A stretch of 23,668 nt of DNA from a virus. A program made the position numbers and the translations under genes. Within the stretch, counting starts at the first letter, position 1, and each line of letters begins with the position of its first letter. The stretch spans positions 1 through 23,668 of IMG/VR virus record IMGVR_UViG_3300044904_000059; one strand, given 5' to 3'. The notes beneath the pieces were generated by a model. The model saw only the letters and a list, made by a program, of their open reading frames with translations, ran no database searches and was not told where the DNA came from. Positions 21,051 to 23,668 of this stretch are shown here, in pieces.

Positions 21051-21482
21051 TTAATTATAAATTAATTCTTGAATCATAAATCTTCTTTCAATTATTCTTT
21101 TTAAGTAAATTTCTCCAACATTATATTTATTTAAATATTGAATTGCTGAATTTAAATACAATATATTATCATATAAATAGCCAATTGCTCGATTACAATT
21201 TGAACATAATAAACCTCTTATTTCACCTGTTTTATGACAATGGTCAACTGCAAATGCTTTTTTAAATTTTTTTTGATGCTTACCACAAATTGCACAACAA
21301 CCATTTTGTTTTAAAAACATTTCATTATATTTTTCTGTTGTTATATTAAATCTTTTATTCAATTGGTATTGTTTATCATATATTTTCTTTTTTTCAATAT
21401 TATTATGATACCATTTTATTGATTTTTGCCTCACTTTATCAGCACTAATAATTTTTTCTTCTGGTGTTAATTTTCTTCTCAT
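21051..21482 (-). CDS. Endonuclease VII family protein, copy 2 (probable homing nuclease)
   Basis: A 143-residue protein with zinc pairs C63/C66 (CCAICGK) and C93/C96 (LLCSNCN), catalytic-type DHCH at 80-83 in AVDHCHKTGEIRG, and N97. The lead-in FNITTEKYNEMF matches copy 1. Its first residues MRRKLTPEEKIISADK nearly repeat copy 1's MRTLTPEEKVISAEK, so the two are paralogues. It is inserted between the tape measure and hub genes, joined to the former by a TAATG overlap. Position among virion genes and high AT content suggest a mobile gene rather than a packaging enzyme. Confidence 0.9.
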   Translation of the reverse strand: MRRKLTPEEKIISADKVRQKSIKWYHNNIEKKKIYDKQYQLNKRFNITTEKYNEMFLKQNGCCAICGKHQKKFKKAFAVDHCHKTGEIRGLLCSNCNRAIGYLYDNILYLNSAIQYLNKYNVGEIYLKRIIERRFMIQELIYN

Positions 21483-23200
21483 TATCTATATGAATTTATT
21501 TTTCTCTGTGCATTATTTAAAACAAAAATCAAATCACTGCCACTTACCCTTGTTGTGAGTTCTCCACCACTGAACATATTATTTTGTTGTTGTCTATTTA
21601 AAATCATTTCACCACTGTTAACCATTACAGGTACTTTATCACCAGTAAAACTATTACCACCAACAATACCACCATTTGCAAATGCAGGTACTTTTGCTGC
21701 CCAGAATGCTGTAAGTGCAGCAACACCTACTGCTGCTAATGCGAGTCCAATAACAGGTACATCAGCATCACCTGCAATTGTTGCTGCAATTGCTGCTGCT
21801 AAATAACCATCAATAAGTTTTTGTAAACCACTTAAAACTACTGTTACCATATCTTTCATTGCACCCTTTGTACCAGCAGCAAGATTACCAAAAGCAGAAC
21901 CAAGGTCTTTAACTGTATCTACCGCAGCATTAAGTAATATTGATTGCTTTATTTGTGTATCATTCATTTCTTTTGCCTTTGCTTTTGCAATATTCATTTT
22001 GTCAATATAAACTTGTATTGCTTTAGCACCTGTTATCCATTGTCCACCCAAATCCATCCCGACCCCTGCTAAATCATTTGGTAATACATTTGGACTACCT
22101 AATGTTGGCGCAGAACCACCACTAATTTTTTTAAGAGGATTTTTTGCATAATCTGCTTTACCTTTAGCCATATCAGCAGCCAATGCATAATTATTAATTG
22201 CTTCAATATTCTTTTTCCAACCAGTTACTTGATTTTCTAATGATATTATTAATCCTTTATCAATAGTTTCATCTAAACTTTTTATTTGGTTTTCAGCCTC
22301 TTTTATTTTTAATTCATAATTTTCAATTGATTTTACTTCTGCAGGTTTTGCACCAGCACCCACTGAAGGTAATTTACCATTCATATCACTTAAATTTGTG
22401 CCAAATCCAAATGCACTTTTTTCTAATTTATTACCTTTTTGCCATTCAAGATATTGCTTACCAGACCACATTAATTTCTCCCAAAAATTTAAATCGGGGT
22501 CTGCAAGTCTTTTCAGTGTTAAAGCAGTACCTGTAAGCATATCCTGAGCAACTTTACTATTTACTAAATATTCACCCCAAGCAACTTTAAGATTTGCAAC
22601 ATTTGCATTCATTTGCTGTAGTTTTACTCCTGCGGTATTAACAGCATCACCCATTTCTTTAAGTTTCTCTGTAACTAAACCTATCATAGTGGCGTGAGAT
22701 TGAAGCCATTCTTTACTTTCTTTTATTGAAATGCCCAAAGCAACAAATGACCTTGGTGAATTTCTACCAACACCATTTATTATTTTTTCAGATAATTCGT
22801 CAACAGATTCTCCTGTTTCTAATGCTCTTGCTGTTGCAAATTGTAAATAAACTGCCAAATCTTTCATTGGTATATTAAATTGTGTTGCTTTATTAGCCAA
22901 TGTTTCAAGACCCATATTACTTATTGTATCACGAGTTGCAGTTTTTAAATTCTCCAATACTTTTTGAGCATCACCAATTTTCATAAAAGCATTACGAACA
23001 CCTTCTGCTGCACCTGCTAATTTCATACATTCTGTACCAAAATCAACAATTGCTTTTACACCAAAAGCAATACCCATAGCACCACCAACCATATTAAGAG
23101 TACTTGTGAAATCTGTTACTGTTGCTTGTACTTTTTTTAAATTACCTGTGAATCCTGCAATTTCTAACGACATAGTCGTTAAGAGGTCATATTTTGCCAT
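21482..23200 (-). CDS. Tape measure protein
   Basis: A 572-residue protein. Layout is typical: N-terminal hydrophobic segment (MVGGAMGIAFGVKAIVDFG), long helical middle, hydrophobic segments near residues 465-500 (GYLAAAIAATIAG, IGLALAAVGVAALTAFWAA) and the hallmark FANGGIVGGNSFTGDKVPVMVNSGEMILNRQQQ (cited in part) near the end. By the usual 1.5 A per residue it predicts a tail of roughly 85 nm. It directly follows the GT chaperone, as expected. Late element 6 bases before the ATG. Confidence 0.92.
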   Translation of the reverse strand: MAKYDLLTTMSLEIAGFTGNLKKVQATVTDFTSTLNMVGGAMGIAFGVKAIVDFGTECMKLAGAAEGVRNAFMKIGDAQKVLENLKTATRDTISNMGLETLANKATQFNIPMKDLAVYLQFATARALETGESVDELSEKIINGVGRNSPRSFVALGISIKESKEWLQSHATMIGLVTEKLKEMGDAVNTAGVKLQQMNANVANLKVAWGEYLVNSKVAQDMLTGTALTLKRLADPDLNFWEKLMWSGKQYLEWQKGNKLEKSAFGFGTNLSDMNGKLPSVGAGAKPAEVKSIENYELKIKEAENQIKSLDETIDKGLIISLENQVTGWKKNIEAINNYALAADMAKGKADYAKNPLKKISGGSAPTLGSPNVLPNDLAGVGMDLGGQWITGAKAIQVYIDKMNIAKAKAKEMNDTQIKQSILLNAAVDTVKDLGSAFGNLAAGTKGAMKDMVTVVLSGLQKLIDGYLAAAIAATIAGDADVPVIGLALAAVGVAALTAFWAAKVPAFANGGIVGGNSFTGDKVPVMVNSGEMILNRQQQNNMFSGGELTTRVSGSDLIFVLNNAQRKINSYR

Positions 23201-23206
23201 AACAAT

Positions 23207-23221
23207 TTTATTATAAATACG
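23207..23221 (-). promoter_or_regulatory. Repeated late element, site 9 (before the tape measure)
   Basis: Exact CGTATTTATAATAAA copy, 6 bases before ATG 23200, just after the GT stop codon. Confidence 0.65.
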
Positions 23222-23234
23222 ACATTATATTAGT

Positions 23235-23576
23235 TTATTGAACTGGCTTATATTCAGTCTTGTTGGGGTTGTTAAAAGCACTTATAAGGTCATATTGGGT
23301 CTGAACAAGTTGTTCACTTGTAAGTTTCTGTTCTTCTTCATCCCAAGGAAATCTTACTAAGTCTTGTGCAGTGTTAAATTTTGCTCCCGCAGTTTGTGCT
23401 TGAACATAACTTATAAATCTGACTTGATTCCACCTATCTTGATAGTCTTCATATTGTGCTTCAAGTAATACCCCAACTTCTTCTTCTGACATCTGGTCTA
23501 AGAAGTACAGGGGTTCAATATGACTCTTACCAACTACGAGTTTATAAATCTCAATTATTTTGAGGATTTTATTACC
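23235..23576 (-). CDS. Tail assembly chaperone extension (T part of gpGT), made by -1 frameshift
   Basis: Open frame of 113 codons from GGT (23574-23576), directly after the slippery A run, to the stop at 23235. It has no start of its own at its 5' end; an internal ATG at 23492 would drop 28 codons. Read with gpG through the circular join, the fusion is about 212 residues. The T part holds YKLVVGKSHIEPLYFLDQMS, DYQDRWNQVRFISYVQAQ and FPWDEEEQ; the last resembles the '.l..fpWd...' ending common in GT-type chaperones. In lambda the T part recruits tail tube protein. Linear annotation would wrongly report an 85-residue orphan. Confidence 0.85.
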   Translation of the reverse strand, partial: GNKILKIIEIYKLVVGKSHIEPLYFLDQMSEEEVGVLLEAQYEDYQDRWNQVRFISYVQAQTAGAKFNTAQDLVRFPWDEEEQKLTSEQLVQTQYDLISAFNNPNKTEYKPVQ

Positions 23577-23668
23577 TTTTTTTTTACTTTGGGTTCTTCT
23601 TCAAGTATTGTTGCACTGTCAATTAAATACTGATTGAACTTATCTACTGCATTAATATCAGTATCAAG
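23542..23668. repeat. Right copy of the 127-bp terminal overlap
   Basis: Identical to 1-127. It includes a second copy of the gpG 3' end (stop at 23555, cut by the window end) and of the slippery run (23577-23585). These are the same gene, not duplicates. Confidence 0.95.

Noticed and set aside
23235-23492. An independent 85-residue gene at the right end
   Set aside because: The frame stays open upstream to the slippery site across the circular join, and the position fits the GT extension far better than a separate gene.

Overview
The window is a complete, circularly assembled genome of a small tailed phage that very probably infects a member of the Bacteroidota. The last 127 bases (23542-23668) are identical to bases 1-127, so the unique genome is 23,541 bp and the break is artificial: it falls inside the tail-assembly chaperone gene. 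The host guess rests on low GC content, A-rich start contexts without a clear Shine-Dalgarno sequence, and promoter-like sites of the Bacteroidota type (TTTG, about 18-20 bases, TAnnTTTG).

Almost all genes lie on the minus strand, so read the map from high to low coordinates. An AT-rich regulatory region (about 12.7-14.1 kb) holds palindromes, a possible structured RNA, three host-type promoters, one small plus-strand gene and a possible small RNA. Leftward of it comes an early/regulatory block (12.7-9.2 kb): small helical proteins, a KilAC antirepressor-like protein, a ribbon-helix-helix protein, two HTH-like proteins, a sigma-factor-like protein, a lipoprotein and very small ORFs. It runs into packaging and head genes (endonuclease VII, probable small terminase, large terminase, portal, HK97-type protease, capsid), the neck and tail-completion genes (gp6-like, head-tail joining, gp10-like, with GIY-YIG and HNH nuclease genes among them, then tail terminator), the major tail protein and the chaperone pair G/GT. 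The circle continues at the right-hand end of the window: GT extension, tape measure, a second endonuclease VII, a large distal-tail/hub protein, a cysteine-rich fibre with an S74 chaperone, further fibre-like genes, and two small membrane proteins as lysis candidates.

Three points stand out. (1) A near-invariant element, CGTATTTATAADAAA on the coding strand, occurs nine times, eight of them just before virion genes and twice directly behind a terminator hairpin; a phage sigma-like protein could read it. (2) The G/GT gene has an in-frame A AAA AAG slippery site leading to a 212-residue fusion, but only when the genome is read as a circle. (3) Although the genome looks complete, I recognise no replication, integration or endolysin gene. 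Family names below come from my own reading of the proteins, not from database searches.
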